DNA from: Roseburia rectibacter
GTDB lineage: Bacteria; Bacillota; Clostridia; Lachnospirales; Lachnospiraceae
Direction: 5' to 3'
Length of the DNA stretch: 64,000 nt
Assembly (NCBI RefSeq): GCF_014287515.2
Contig: NZ_CP092473.1
Location: 3,197,501 to 3,261,500, forward strand
A model generated the notes under the pieces. That model was given only the letters and a program-made list of their open reading frames with translations. It made no database searches and was not told where the DNA came from. Position 1 is the first letter of the stretch; every line of letters starts with the position of its first letter. The translations under genes and the position numbers were made by a program. Of the stretch, positions 1 to 9,974 are shown in pieces.

Positions 1-329
1 TGTAAAAGCAGCGTTGATTTACCGATTCCCGGATCACCGCCTACCAGTACTAAAGAACCCTGCACGATCCCACCTCCAAGCACACGGTCAAGTTCTTTCA
101 TGTCTGTCGACATACGCTTATCCTGTGTCATCTCGATCTGCGAGAGCGGAACTGTCTTCGCTTCCGTTGTTTTTGCTGCTACCCTGCCGTCTTTTGCTGC
201 ACTTTTTTTGTCGATCGTCTCTTCAACAAATGTATTCCATTCCCTGCATGCCGGGCACTGCCCCATCCATTTCGATGATTCGTAGCCGCACTCCTGGCAA
301 AAAAATACGGTTGTTTTTCCCTTTGGCAT
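1..329 (-). CDS. radA: DNA repair protein RadA/Sms, N-terminal part (cut by window edge)
   Basis: RadA is a RecA-like, DnaB-related ATPase that drives branch migration during recombinational repair. The visible ~109 residues begin with an N-terminal zinc finger of two Cys pairs (CQEC and CPAC, about residues 11-30). They then run into the RecA-type core, where the Walker A motif GDPGIGKST is seen near the window edge. The ATG at 329 is preceded by GGAGAAG, so the start is secure. The rest of the gene lies beyond position 1. The zinc finger plus the Walker motif make this identification very safe. Confidence 0.95.
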   Translation of the reverse strand, partial: MPKGKTTVFFCQECGYESSKWMGQCPACREWNTFVEETIDKKSAAKDGRVAAKTTEAKTVPLSQIEMTQDKRMSTDMKELDRVLGGGIVQGSLVLVGGDPGIGKSTLLL

Positions 330-403
330 ATTTCTTCTCCATCTCTTTTTATTGCTTATCAGTATACTTACTTTTGCAGTAAAAAGCAATGTTGATGATA
401 AGG

Positions 404-3400
404 TTATTTTTTTACTTTGATCTTTACTGCAGAACTCTGAGTTTTAAAGTCTGCAAGCAATGCATTTTTACCATTTACAACTACTTTGTAATAGTATGTC
501 TTTTTCTTCTTTGCTTTCTTATCTGCAAAAGTTGTTTTCTTTGTGGTTCCGATCAGCGTATATTTACCGTTCATTTTTTCTGCACGGTAGATCTGATATG
601 TTTTTGCGCCTTTCACCTTATTGTAAGAAACTGTAACGGTTCCCTTTTTGTTGTTTTTCAGTTTTGCAGCAATTTTCACACCATACAGAATGGATGCAGG
701 TTTACCGGAAGCATACTGGGTACCGCTTCCATAAGACATATAAGAAGCTATTCTTGTTCCCTTTTCTCCATATGCACAGACGGTATAGTAATAGGTCACT
801 CCACTTTTCAACTGCGCCCTATCATATGCCGTTGTCTTTGTGACAGAACCGGTCTCTCCATAATAATCCGTATAACAAGCCTCATTTTCGTATCCTGTAT
901 CATCATTGGAATCTTTTGCGATCAGATTTCCTGACACTGCATATAGTTTTTCATCTGAGTTATATACCGGCATTGATATGGAACGGTATACTTTATAATA
1001 TTTTGCACCTTTTACCTTTTTCCAGGTAATTTTTACTGCTTTCTTTTTCGTATCATAAACAGCTTTAATGGACTTTGCTGCCGCAAGTGAAGTAGATTCT
1101 TTTTCTGCTGTCCATTCGCTGTATATTTTTTTTGAGGTATAGGCTCTTACCGATACGTTTACATATTCCCCACCTGCTAACCCTTTGATGGTATATTTAT
1201 TTTTCTTTGCCGTAACCACTTTCGGTGTAGCTGTTTTTTTCCGTCCATATTTATCATATATTACATATCTGACCTGATAACCTGCTGCAAACTTGTCTGC
1301 ATCCCATTTTGCATTTACATTCTTTCCTTTATTCGTAAGAACTACATTTTTTGGTGCTTCTAACTGCATTTCAACACTCGCTGATCTGGAAATATATTTT
1401 AATGCTTTTCCATCCTTATAATATGCATTTACAATATAAGTATATTTCTCACCGGATTTTAGTTTTTTATCCGTATAACTTGTTGTTTTTGCATTTGTGA
1501 TCGTTTTTACCAGTTCATATTTTGAGTTATATACATTGTTGGCAGAGTTTCCTGAATTTAAGGAGTTTTTAACTTCCGTCACATCCTTGTCAAGCTCAGA
1601 AGTTCTGTAAATCTCATATTTCGTTGCAAAAGAGACTTTTGTCCAGATAAGTTTTGCTGAATTTTTTGAACTTTTTACAACCTTTAATTCAATGTTATTT
1701 ACACGGCTGGTACTTGCTGTAATGTTCTTATATTCACTGTAACTTTTTATTTTTCTGTCCGGATCATAATAATAAGAACGGATTTTATAAGTATATTTTG
1801 TATTTTGCTTTAAGTTCTGATCCGTATAGATACGGTCTGTAATCGTTGCTATTTTTTTATATTTCTTACCAGACAAACGATAAATCTCGTATCCTGTATT
1901 ATTTCCTTTATCAAAAGATAATTTTATGCTGTTTTTTCCGGCTTTTGTGTATACATACGGCACACTTACTTTTTCGGTGCAGCTTACCATATTTGAAGCC
2001 GCACTCATTGCCATATAATAAGTCATTCCAACAGACATATCTTTATATATTTCATTTTTCTGATTATCTGTTATCTTTATTTTCTGGTTTATTGTATATA
2101 CCGGTTTCTTCTGTACCTTGTAAAGTGAACTGTCTGTATCATACGTGTGTGCAACAAATGTATATTTTACTCCCGGCTTTAATGAACTGAAACTGTATGC
2201 GCCATAACTTCCTGTTGCTTTATAAGCATGTACATAACTTTTTATCTCTTTCCTCTGAAGTTCTGTCAAAATATCTTCTAAATAAAGTTTTTTCTGTGCC
2301 CCGTTACCATCCGTATAATATCCATACGCACTCAAAAGCTCATAATTATAGTATGCCGGTATCTTACTGTCTTCAAAAGCATAAATGATCACATCTGCAT
2401 CTACCGGCGTCCATGAGAGCTGCCATCTTTGTCCATTTTCCGTCTTTTCTATCTTCAGATTTTTTACGACTGGTATGTTTCCATTTACATTACATGTTAC
2501 GTTTGCTGCTTCTGAATAACTTCCGTCTGAATAATACCCATCTTCCGTGGCTCCTAATCTGACGCAGAAATAGTTATACGGTAATGCTGATTTTACTGTA
2601 AAATCACAATACGGTTTCACTGCATAGGTATAGTCTGTTTCAAAAGAATCATTTTCTCCCTTTGTATTGACATATGCATCATACAGCGAACCACCATGTT
2701 TGTAAAACTGTAAAAAACTGTCTGCATTTGTGATATTTAATGGCTTGCTGCTTTGTATATAAAACAACTGGTAATTACTTGCACCATTCTGTGGATTCCA
2801 GGAAACCGTTATTTTTTTGCCATTTACTGATGCCTTTACACCGGTTACTGCCGACAACTGTTTTACAACTTCATTCTTATAAGTATAAACATCTGACCAC
2901 TGACCATACATGTCTGCTACATATTTCGTCTGTTTTGATTCTACAATGTATCTGCTGTTATCATCCCAGTTCTTATATTCTGCTTTCTTTATGTCCGTAA
3001 CTTCATGGTAATATACGGCACGCACTTTTACATTTACCTGCTGTCCCTGGGAAAGGACAACATATGGAATTATTTCGTGATCTGACGGTGTCATTGCATG
3101 CAGTTTTCCTTCCGAAGCATCCAGAAACAGACCTGACATGCCGTAAACATTCGTATTGCCATCGCAGATCACCTCATATCCGACTTTCATCAGATCTCCG
3201 GCTTTATTTTTGAGTGTCGCCTTATCATTTGTAATCTCATTCCAGCTTATCTTTACATTTGATTTTTCAAATGAAATTTCATATCCTCTGCCTGCATATA
3301 CAATATATTTATATGTTTTTGACTTTGAATCATATTTTCTAATAGATTGTAATTTTTTATAAAAGTTACCATTATAATTATAATAAATCACTTTATCGCC

Positions 3401-4339
3401 ATCTTTTACCGCATAGCGGTCTATTACATTCTGACATTCTTCGTCCGAATCACACATACCGATCTCCGTAATCTCATCACCTTCCGTTATGTAATGATAA
3501 CCGGTTCTATCGCATGTCTGCATATACAGATACGTCTTTCCATTGACCTTATACATACCATATGCATCTTTATACTGCTCTGTATTTCCTTTTATTATGG
3601 TCTCCGCCTTATAATACAGTCTTACGAATCCATCAATATCCGTGCTGCCACACTGTCCATAATAGTCATTGCCATACTTATATAATCCTACTGTCTTATC
3701 CCATAAACTGCTTCTTTTGACTATTTTATAATCAACTCTCTCATCCGGCGTACCTGCCACGATCACGCCATTCTGAAACTGATTTACATAAACATATCTC
3801 AACAGCTTCCCGGACTGTGTGGTCAGAGTATAACAATTTCTTTCTCCGCTTACATTGATGACCTTTGACGGCTTATCGATTGCAGCCCGTTCTTCCTCTT
3901 CGGTTTCTTCTTCTGTCTCTTCTTCGGTTTCTTTTTCAGTTTCCTGTTCCGTTTCTGTCTCAGTCTCAATTTCCACAGATTCCGTCTCGTCATTATTCTC
4001 CGTATCTTCTGTTGTTTCTGTGTTATTCACGTTCTCAGTTGTTCCCTCAGTTTCCGTCTCGTCAACTTTTTCTGTTGTCTCTGTAACTTCTGATACTTCT
4101 GCTGCCTCGCTCTCTTTCGTCTGCCCGTTGTCATTTTCCACAGACTCACTGTCTGCTTCACTTTCTGTCTGTTCCGTAGCCCCGACAGCTTCCATCGCAT
4201 CTTCTGTCTGTGCTGCGGTTTCTGTGACTGTCTGTGGCACTACAGCAGCCCACACTGATGCACCATCTCCTATCGTCAGCGTTAGCGCCATCGCAAATGC
4301 CGCCATACGTTTCCAGCCCGTGAGCTTTTTTCTTTTCAT
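404..4339 (-). CDS. Large secreted fibronectin type III-like repeat protein
   Basis: This 1311-residue protein starts with a clear Sec signal peptide (basic start, hydrophobic core, VWAA cleavage region near residue 32). A ~120-residue linker of alternating Glu and Thr follows, then about 1100 residues of beta-rich sequence. At least five to six segments of the latter half resemble fibronectin type III modules: W-x-x-V near the start, Y-x-I-Y-R in the middle, and T-x-Y-x-Y-x-V toward the end. The C-terminus is Lys-rich. I see no LPXTG motif, SLH or choline-binding repeats, and no C-terminal membrane anchor, so it is probably released or held by charge. No catalytic domain is recognised; a role in adhesion or glycan binding is inference. 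The RBS AAGGAG precedes the ATG at 4339, and a TTGACT-17-TAACAT promoter lies just upstream. Confidence 0.8.
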   Translation of the reverse strand: MKRKKLTGWKRMAAFAMALTLTIGDGASVWAAVVPQTVTETAAQTEDAMEAVGATEQTESEADSESVENDNGQTKESEAAEVSEVTETTEKVDETETEGTTENVNNTETTEDTENNDETESVEIETETETEQETEKETEEETEEETEEEERAAIDKPSKVINVSGERNCYTLTTQSGKLLRYVYVNQFQNGVIVAGTPDERVDYKIVKRSSLWDKTVGLYKYGNDYYGQCGSTDIDGFVRLYYKAETIIKGNTEQYKDAYGMYKVNGKTYLYMQTCDRTGYHYITEGDEITEIGMCDSDEECQNVIDRYAVKDGDKVIYYNYNGNFYKKLQSIRKYDSKSKTYKYIVYAGRGYEISFEKSNVKISWNEITNDKATLKNKAGDLMKVGYEVICDGNTNVYGMSGLFLDASEGKLHAMTPSDHEIIPYVVLSQGQQVNVKVRAVYYHEVTDIKKAEYKNWDDNSRYIVESKQTKYVADMYGQWSDVYTYKNEVVKQLSAVTGVKASVNGKKITVSWNPQNGASNYQLFYIQSSKPLNITNADSFLQFYKHGGSLYDAYVNTKGENDSFETDYTYAVKPYCDFTVKSALPYNYFCVRLGATEDGYYSDGSYSEAANVTCNVNGNIPVVKNLKIEKTENGQRWQLSWTPVDADVIIYAFEDSKIPAYYNYELLSAYGYYTDGNGAQKKLYLEDILTELQRKEIKSYVHAYKATGSYGAYSFSSLKPGVKYTFVAHTYDTDSSLYKVQKKPVYTINQKIKITDNQKNEIYKDMSVGMTYYMAMSAASNMVSCTEKVSVPYVYTKAGKNSIKLSFDKGNNTGYEIYRLSGKKYKKIATITDRIYTDQNLKQNTKYTYKIRSYYYDPDRKIKSYSEYKNITASTSRVNNIELKVVKSSKNSAKLIWTKVSFATKYEIYRTSELDKDVTEVKNSLNSGNSANNVYNSKYELVKTITNAKTTSYTDKKLKSGEKYTYIVNAYYKDGKALKYISRSASVEMQLEAPKNVVLTNKGKNVNAKWDADKFAAGYQVRYVIYDKYGRKKTATPKVVTAKKNKYTIKGLAGGEYVNVSVRAYTSKKIYSEWTAEKESTSLAAAKSIKAVYDTKKKAVKITWKKVKGAKYYKVYRSISMPVYNSDEKLYAVSGNLIAKDSNDDTGYENEACYTDYYGETGSVTKTTAYDRAQLKSGVTYYYTVCAYGEKGTRIASYMSYGSGTQYASGKPASILYGVKIAAKLKNNKKGTVTVSYNKVKGAKTYQIYRAEKMNGKYTLIGTTKKTTFADKKAKKKKTYYYKVVVNGKNALLADFKTQSSAVKIKVKK

Positions 4340-4365
4340 AACCTTTTTCTCCTTCTTATTTATTA

Positions 4366-4379
4366 CGCGTAATCACGCG
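4366..4379. promoter_or_regulatory. Inverted repeat in the 5' leader of the FN3 gene
   Basis: CGCGT and ACGCG arms surround a 4-base loop. The repeat lies between the -10 box and the RBS of the large secreted protein. It could be an operator or a small leader hairpin; no regulator is identified. Confidence 0.35.
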
Positions 4380-4387
4380 CATTTTTT

Positions 4388-4416
4388 ATGTTACTTTAAC
4401 AGTTTTTGGCAGTCAA
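4388..4416 (-). promoter_or_regulatory. Sigma-A-type promoter of the FN3 gene
   Basis: TTGACT (4411-4416 on the minus strand), a 17-base spacer and TAACAT (4388-4393) lie about 50 bases upstream of the start codon. Confidence 0.55.
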
Positions 4417-4472
4417 TCGTACTTTCGTACCTGAGCGTACACACAACAATACGATACAGACTCTGTGGTCAT

Positions 4473-4515
4473 TTTATGTAACAGGGAATTTCAACGAAAT
4501 TTCCTATTACATAAA
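4473..4515. repeat. Long inverted repeat (20-base arms) without U tract
   Basis: Arms 4473-4492 and 4496-4515 are complementary over 20 bases with two mismatches (both G-U in RNA) around a 3-base loop. It lies directly after the terminator of the upstream gene and before the FN3 promoter. The lack of a 3' U run on either strand argues against a simple terminator. Confidence 0.5.
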
Positions 4516-4554
4516 AAAAGAAGCTTACATGCCGCTTTGACACATAAGCCTCTT
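4513..4554 (-). terminator. Rho-independent terminator of the 136-aa gene
   Basis: On the minus strand a 14-base stem (AAGAGGCTTATGTG, with three G-U wobble pairs) is followed by a run of seven T. It lies ~20 bases after the stop of the small conserved gene. Confidence 0.7.
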
Positions 4555-4573
4555 TTGATTTCATTTTCCGTTT

Positions 4574-4984
4574 CTAGCACTTTGTAACTTTCACATCTAC
4601 CGGATGGTCACCGAGTTCTACGCTTAAGCTTAATTTGCCGCCAAGATTGGTCTTCATCTTTCCTGCATCTGCGCCATCGATCGTGATGTCGTACTCTGCC
4701 TCATCCTCAAGTCCCACTGTAATCTGTGCATCTTCCGGTCCCTCTACCTGAAATGTCAGGCCTGTATCTGTTGCTTTCAGATTCATGACAGCCGTTCCCG
4801 GAACAGATTCATACACGAACATGCCATTGCGCTCTAACTTGGTAATCTCGGAAAATGTCTTCACTTTGTAGATATCTCCCTGATGCTCAAAATTATCAAG
4901 TTTCGCCTTTGCACCTAATGTGTAATCCCCAAAACTGATCGTTCCATCTGCTTCTGAACGAATTAATTCGCTGATCGTTGCCAT
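4574..4984 (-). CDS. Small conserved protein of unknown function (136 aa)
   Basis: This is a soluble, acidic, beta-rich protein without signal peptide or membrane segment. The N-terminus (ATISELIRSEADGTISFGDY) looks like a peptide-binding or structural domain, and the C-terminus ends VKVTKC. Homologues in Lachnospiraceae are, as I recall, sometimes labelled 'endosialidase', but nothing in this sequence supports glycosidase activity. I leave the function open. The RBS AGGAGG lies just before the ATG at 4984. A TATAAT-like -10 is seen in the short gap to clpC, so it is probably a single-gene unit closed by the terminator at 4513-4554. Confidence 0.75.
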   Translation of the reverse strand: MATISELIRSEADGTISFGDYTLGAKAKLDNFEHQGDIYKVKTFSEITKLERNGMFVYESVPGTAVMNLKATDTGLTFQVEGPEDAQITVGLEDEAEYDITIDGADAGKMKTNLGGKLSLSVELGDHPVDVKVTKC

Positions 4985-5095
4985 TTTTTCCTCCTGTGAT
5001 AAAGTAGTTTTCTCTTTATCGTAAAATTTTGTGCCCTTATTATATAATATCCCTGTTACGATTTCCAGTGCTTTCCCGGATATTTCAGTAAAAAT

Positions 5096-7543
5096 TTATT
5101 TTGTTTCGAACACGATCTTTTCTTTGTGAATTGTCACGGTCACATCCATGTCTTTTTTCACTTTTCCAGATAAAATTTCTTCCGCCAGCTCATCCTCAAT
5201 ATCATTCTGAATCTGACGACGCAGCGGTCTTGCACCATATTTCGGGTTGTATGCCTTATTTACGATATACTTCTTAACGCTGCCACGTACGGTAAGGTGG
5301 ATTCCCATCTGTTTTTCACAGCGTTCTGTAAGTTCTTTTAACATCAGGGTAACAATCTGCTCCATATCATCTTTATTTAATGAACGGAATACAATTGTCT
5401 CGTCAATACGATTCAAAAACTCCGGTTTAAAAATATGGCGCACCTCTTCCATAACACTGTTTTTCATCCGGTCGTAATTCTGTTTTTCATCATCTGAAGC
5501 TGCAAATCCAAGTTTTTTCGGCTCAATGATCGCCTGTGCTCCGGCATTTGAAGTCATAATGATGATCGTATTTTTAAAATCTACCTTGCGCCCCTGTGAA
5601 TCTGTAATATGTCCATCATCAAGTACTTGAAGCAGAATATTAAATACATCCGGATGTGCCTTCTCGATCTCATCGAACAGGATCACAGAATATGGATTCC
5701 GGCGCACTTTTTCACTGAGCTGTCCGCCCTCCTCATGTCCTACATATCCTGGCGGTGATCCGATCATCTTTGATACACTGTGTTTTTCCATATATTCTGA
5801 CATGTCAACGCGGATCATGGACTCTTCACTGCCAAACACCGCTTCCGCAAGTGCCTTTGATATCTCTGTTTTTCCGACACCGGTCGGTCCTAAAAACAGG
5901 AATGAACCGATCGGGCGCTTCGGATCTTTTAATCCGACACGTCCTCTGCGCACTGCTTTTGCCACCGCACTTACTGCATCCTCCTGACCGATGACACGTT
6001 TGTGTAAAGTAGCCTCTAATTTTCTTAAGCGCGCAGCCTCCCCTTCGGCAATTTTTCTCACCGGGATTTTTGTCCATCCGGATACCACATCTGCAATATC
6101 GTCTTCTGTCACTTTTAACTTTTTACTGCGGCCATCTTTCTTTATCTTTGTCTGTATTTTGGTAAGCTGTTCTTCACACTCTTCTTTTTCATTTTTCTTC
6201 TGCTTTGCACCTTCCACATCACCGTCATGTAAAAATTCCAGCATTTCCTCTTCTAACATGTTAATGCGGTGTCGCAGTTCCACAACTTCTTCCGGTCTTC
6301 CACCTGCACGCAGACGTACTTTTGCTGCCGCCTCATCCATAAGATCAATTGCTTTATCCGGCAGGAAACGGTCGTTAATATAACGTGCCGACAGGCGAAC
6401 TGCTGCTGATACTGCCTCATCCGTGATTTTTACCTGATGATGCTTTTCATACTGATCCCGCAGTCCTTCTAAGATCTGCACTGCCTCTTCTTCTGTTGGT
6501 TCTTCCACTGTAACCGGCTGGAATCTGCGCTCTAATGCAGCATCTTTTTCAATGTATTTGCGGTATTCATCAATCGTTGTTGCACCGATCAGCTGCAGTT
6601 CTCCACGTGCAAGTGCCGGTTTTAAAATATTAGATGCATCTATCGCACCTTCCGCTCCACCTGCCCCGATGATCGTATGCAGTTCATCGATAAAGAGCAG
6701 GATATTACCTGCTGCCCTTACTTCCTGAAGTACTTTTTTAATGCGTTCCTCAAACTCTCCACGATACTTTGAACCTGCAACGATCCCAGACATATCAAGG
6801 GATACAACTCTCTTTCCAGCAACGGTGTCCGGAACCATTCCGGTTGTGATACGCTCTGCAATTCCCTCAACGATCGCTGTCTTTCCTACTCCCGGTTCAC
6901 CGATCAGGCAAGGGTTATTTTTTGTTCTTCTGCTTAGGATCTGTATTACACGGTCGATTTCGTCCTGTCTGCCAACCAGCGGATCTAAAGCCCCCTCGGC
7001 TGCTAATGCAGTCAGATCTCTGGAGTACTGATTTAGTACCGGTGTATCCGATGCAGTTTTCTTCACCGGTTTTCCATTCATGAAATCTTCTTTATACAGG
7101 CTTGCATCTTCTCCCATGGCAATCAGGATATCCACATACATTTTCTGGATATTGACTGCTAACGTATTTAAAAGTCTCGATGCCACACACTCCGTCTCTT
7201 TCATCATTGCGATCAGAATATGCTCCGTTCCGATCTCCTCTGAATGAAAACGCGCTGCCTCTCTGGCTGCACCTTCTAACACCTGCAATGCTCTTGGTGA
7301 ATATTCTTTTGCCTCTGCCGTCAACACCTGTGCGTCCGGCGCAATCAGTTCTTCGATCAGCTGCATGACTTTGTCAAGCTCGACACCATTTTCATTTAAC
7401 ACCTGTGCAGCAACACCTGTTCCTTCCTTTAAAAGTCCGATCAGGATATGCTCCGTTCCAATATAGTGGTGATGCAGTGATTTCGACATTTTTGAAGCCA
7501 GATCAATTGCTTTTTTTGCCTTTGTTGTATATCGTATCTGCAT
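5096..7543 (-). CDS. clpC: ATP-dependent protease/chaperone subunit ClpC
   Basis: This is an 815-residue HSP100/Clp ATPase that unfolds proteins for ClpP degradation. The order is: a double Clp-N repeat (about 1-145), the first AAA+ module with Walker A GEPGVGKT at 215-222, a middle region with a UVR-like coiled-coil ([20 protein letters not shown]), and the second AAA+ module with Walker A GPTGVGKT near 550. A C-terminal D2-small domain ends the protein. The middle domain and length fit ClpC rather than ClpB (longer coiled-coil) or ClpA. No ctsR, mcsA or mcsB lies beside it, unlike the Bacillus arrangement. Instead the gene follows a cadherin-like membrane protein by 22 bases, so the two are probably co-transcribed. 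Confidence 0.95.
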   Translation of the reverse strand: MQIRYTTKAKKAIDLASKMSKSLHHHYIGTEHILIGLLKEGTGVAAQVLNENGVELDKVMQLIEELIAPDAQVLTAEAKEYSPRALQVLEGAAREAARFHSEEIGTEHILIAMMKETECVASRLLNTLAVNIQKMYVDILIAMGEDASLYKEDFMNGKPVKKTASDTPVLNQYSRDLTALAAEGALDPLVGRQDEIDRVIQILSRRTKNNPCLIGEPGVGKTAIVEGIAERITTGMVPDTVAGKRVVSLDMSGIVAGSKYRGEFEERIKKVLQEVRAAGNILLFIDELHTIIGAGGAEGAIDASNILKPALARGELQLIGATTIDEYRKYIEKDAALERRFQPVTVEEPTEEEAVQILEGLRDQYEKHHQVKITDEAVSAAVRLSARYINDRFLPDKAIDLMDEAAAKVRLRAGGRPEEVVELRHRINMLEEEMLEFLHDGDVEGAKQKKNEKEECEEQLTKIQTKIKKDGRSKKLKVTEDDIADVVSGWTKIPVRKIAEGEAARLRKLEATLHKRVIGQEDAVSAVAKAVRRGRVGLKDPKRPIGSFLFLGPTGVGKTEISKALAEAVFGSEESMIRVDMSEYMEKHSVSKMIGSPPGYVGHEEGGQLSEKVRRNPYSVILFDEIEKAHPDVFNILLQVLDDGHITDSQGRKVDFKNTIIIMTSNAGAQAIIEPKKLGFAASDDEKQNYDRMKNSVMEEVRHIFKPEFLNRIDETIVFRSLNKDDMEQIVTLMLKELTERCEKQMGIHLTVRGSVKKYIVNKAYNPKYGARPLRRQIQNDIEDELAEEILSGKVKKDMDVTVTIHKEKIVFETK

Positions 7544-7565
7544 AGTCTCTCCATTCTGTTCCTAT

Positions 7566-8915
7566 TTATAAATCATTTAAATCGATGATCTCTAAATCAT
7601 CATCTTCCTCTTCTTCTCTCGGAATATGTTTTTTCTCCGGAGTATGTTTTCTTTCCGGCTGCTCTTTTCTCTCCGGGCGGTGTTTCTCCTCCGGCTGCTC
7701 TTTTCTCTCCGGGCGGTGTTTCTCCTCCGGCTGCTCTTTTTTCTCCGGACGGCGTTTCTCCTCCGGCTGCTCTTTTTTCTCCGGGCGGTGTTTCTCCTCC
7801 GGCTGCTCTTTTTTCTCCGGACGTTTCTTCTCTACCGGTGAGAACTCCTCATCATCATCCCAGTCCTCATCTTCAAGATCATCCGACATACCCCTTCCGA
7901 ATAATCCTGCATGTACTTTGTGGATCTTTGACACGCCGATTTCGTTTTCTGTCTCGTCATCGTCCCTGTCTTCTGTTTCATCTGCCGTTTTTGTCTTTCC
8001 ATGGAAGAAGCCTCTTCTTTCCGGTTCAATATCATTTTCTTCTTCCATACTGCTGTTTTCTTCGAAATCAGCATCCTCTTGCTGCTCCTGATCCTTTACT
8101 TTCTTTGCAGATTCCCAGTCCCAGTCATCCTGATCTTCTTCATCATCCCAGTCATCTCTTTTGCTTCCTCTTAATAAGAGATTAACAATAATCACGACGA
8201 GTACTGCGATCACAAATGCCATGATTCCCATCATATTTCTGGAAAAGGATTTTTCCTTCGCATACTGTTCTGAGAGGTCATTGTATTCCTGCTGAAGATA
8301 TTCCATATTATAAGTATCATCATCTTCTGCTGTCTCAGTCTCCGCATTCTGTCCGTCCGTTCCATCTGCCGGCTGGTCTGTCGTCTGTCCATCTGACGGC
8401 TGATCTGCGGTCTGTCCATCCGCTGACTGGTCTGTCGTCTGTCCATCTGACGGCTGATCTGTGGTCTGCCCGTCCGTTCCATCTGCTGGCTGGTCTGTCG
8501 TCTGCCCGTCTGCTGCCTGTCCTTCTTCTCTTGTCAGCGTGATCGTATACTGGGCAAGTGCCCCGTTCTGTGCCTTTACGACAACTTTTATCGTATTGGT
8601 ACCAACCTGAAGATTGTCATTTCCTGTGATCGACTGCACCGTCGCAAATTCATTGACCGGTGTTGCCGTCACCGTAACGCTTGTAACATCATTTGGTACG
8701 GTAGCTGTATATTGTACTGTCTTTCCTGTAAAATCCGGGGATAATGTTCCCGCAGAAAGTGATAAAACTTCCAGCGAATTATCCGCGGAAAGTGTTGTCT
8801 GTGCAGCAGCCACCTGAATCCCGGCAGCTTTTATATCTGTCGCAGGCTCTGCCACAATGCAGCCAATGCAGAAAAGTGCAGCGATAATTGCTATTTTTCT
8901 CTTCATTTGCTTCAC
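7566..8915 (-). CDS. Single-pass membrane protein with cadherin-like beta-sandwich domain and charged cytoplasmic tail
   Basis: Domain order in 449 residues: signal peptide (1-30); a cadherin-like beta-sandwich domain (about 48-130, with LEVLSLSAGTLSP at its start and YTITLTRE at its end); a low-complexity linker of repeated T-D-Q-P-[AS]-D-G units; a membrane helix (MMGIMAFVIAVLVVIIVNLL, about 228-247); and a ~200-residue tail. The tail is first very acidic, then made of tandem P-E-K-K-E-Q-P-E-E-K-x-R units, and ends in an acidic IIDLNDL. The topology places the sandwich outside and the charged repeats inside. It sits 22 bases upstream of clpC. The function is unknown; a wall sensor or scaffold is inference. 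Confidence 0.8.
   Translation of the reverse strand: MKQMKRKIAIIAALFCIGCIVAEPATDIKAAGIQVAAAQTTLSADNSLEVLSLSAGTLSPDFTGKTVQYTATVPNDVTSVTVTATPVNEFATVQSITGNDNLQVGTNTIKVVVKAQNGALAQYTITLTREEGQAADGQTTDQPADGTDGQTTDQPSDGQTTDQSADGQTADQPSDGQTTDQPADGTDGQNAETETAEDDDTYNMEYLQQEYNDLSEQYAKEKSFSRNMMGIMAFVIAVLVVIIVNLLLRGSKRDDWDDEEDQDDWDWESAKKVKDQEQQEDADFEENSSMEEENDIEPERRGFFHGKTKTADETEDRDDDETENEIGVSKIHKVHAGLFGRGMSDDLEDEDWDDDEEFSPVEKKRPEKKEQPEEKHRPEKKEQPEEKRRPEKKEQPEEKHRPERKEQPEEKHRPERKEQPERKHTPEKKHIPREEEEDDDLEIIDLNDL
7640..7830 (-). repeat. In-gene tandem repeat encoding P-E-K-K-E-Q-P-E-E-K units
   Basis: A unit of about 30 bases recurs six to seven times with small changes (read on the plus strand as CTCCGGCTGCTCTTTT). 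It encodes the charged 10-residue unit of the cytoplasmic tail. Near-identical copies make copy-number change by slippage likely. Confidence 0.75.
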
Positions 8916-8975
8916 ACTCCCTTTATTACCATCATCACTATGGAATTATATGAGATATTCGAAAAAGCGTCAACC

Positions 8976-9869
8976 TCAAACTCCTTCATTGTCAAATTCA
9001 GGAATAAAACTTTCCTCAGCTGTCTCTCCATCCTGGATAAAACCATTTTCTATTCCTATATCAATCGCAAAATCGACAACTTCATTATATTCACGTTCCG
9101 TAATCCTTCGGTTTAATTCCGGATATTTTTTTACATTGGAAAGCGGCGTGAACTGATGCATGATACTGATATATATTTCATTGCCATAAGTTTCATGCAG
9201 ATATGATAAAACTGCTTTGGAATCTTTCGTACATCCCGGCAGAATCAGATGACGCACGATCGTCCCCCGCTTCATCAGAGAATCTTCCCCATTTTCAAAA
9301 ACAGCTTCTCCCGTCTGACGCACCATCTCCTTTATCGCCTCCTTTGCCACAGAAGGATAATCCGGTGCATGGGAATATTTTGCACTTAAAGCGGCATCCT
9401 GATACTTAAAATCCGGAAGATAGATATCCACAATTCCCTCCAGAGAACGGATCGTATCCACATTTTCATAACTGCTTGTGTTATAAACTATCGGAATTGT
9501 TAAATTCTGGTCTCTGGCAAGCTCCACTGCTTTTATGATCTGTGGTGCAAACTGTCCCGGTGTTACAAGATTAATATTATTTGCGCCTTTCTCCTGAAGT
9601 TCCAGAAAAATTTCACACAGACGTGCGGTACTTATGACTTTCCCCGCCGTACCATTTGCAATATTTTCATTCTGGCAGAATACACAGTGCAGCGCGCAGC
9701 CCGAAAAAAAGACCGCCCCGGAACCTTTTTCACCCGATATACATGGTTCTTCCCAAAAATGCAGTGCGGCACGTGCCACCTTGATCTCATCTGTCTGTCC
9801 ACAGATCCCGCGTTCTTTCGCTTCTCTGTTTACAGCACACATTCTAGGACACAATGTACATATTTTCAT
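8976..9869 (-). CDS. Radical SAM protein of the PflX/COG1313 group
   Basis: The 297-residue protein contains the radical SAM motif CxxxCxxC (CALHCVFC, about 57-64). Extra N-terminal cysteines (CTLCPRMC at the start, then ICGQ) are typical of the COG1313 'pyruvate formate-lyase activating enzyme-like' family. VTPGQFAPQI and the DIYLPDFKY region are shared features of that group. The substrate is unknown for the family. It ends 60 bases before the cadherin-like gene and may be read with it. The SD sequence is weak (AAAGAG, 12 bases away), and a TATACT hexamer directly abuts the ATG, which is odd for a promoter of this start. Confidence 0.85.
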   Translation of the reverse strand: MKICTLCPRMCAVNREAKERGICGQTDEIKVARAALHFWEEPCISGEKGSGAVFFSGCALHCVFCQNENIANGTAGKVISTARLCEIFLELQEKGANNINLVTPGQFAPQIIKAVELARDQNLTIPIVYNTSSYENVDTIRSLEGIVDIYLPDFKYQDAALSAKYSHAPDYPSVAKEAIKEMVRQTGEAVFENGEDSLMKRGTIVRHLILPGCTKDSKAVLSYLHETYGNEIYISIMHQFTPLSNVKKYPELNRRITEREYNEVVDFAIDIGIENGFIQDGETAEESFIPEFDNEGV

Positions 9870-9903
9870 AGTATAACATCACTCTTTCTATTTAAATTAA
9901 TGA

Positions 9904-9932
9904 TTGCGCAACCGTGTCTTTTTTTGTATGAT
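9904..9932 (+). promoter_or_regulatory. Promoter of pfp
   Basis: TTGCGC (9904-9909), a 17-base spacer and TATGAT (9927-9932) lie about 40 bases upstream of the pfp start. Confidence 0.65.
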
Positions 9933-9974
9933 AGACATTGCAAAAAGAAGATCAAACACAAAGGAGTTTTTCTT

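Noticed and set aside
3855..4481. Long Ser/Val-rich plus-strand open frame
   Set aside because: It is the antisense of the Glu/Thr-rich linker of the FN3 protein, has no RBS, and its composition is explained by that low-complexity stretch.
7640..7830. Regular ~30-base repeats that could look like a CRISPR array
   Set aside because: The repeats are directly adjacent with no unique spacers, keep a coding frame and encode P-E-K-K-E-Q-P-E-E-K units. No cas genes are present.
7585..8185. Plus-strand open frames rich in Ser, Leu and Arg
   Set aside because: They are antisense to the charged repeats of the cadherin-like protein, where the repeat keeps all frames open.
9870..9875. TATACT directly before the ATG of the radical SAM gene as a leaderless promoter
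   Set aside because: No matching -35 at the right distance. A -10 adjoining the start codon would place the transcription start inside the gene.
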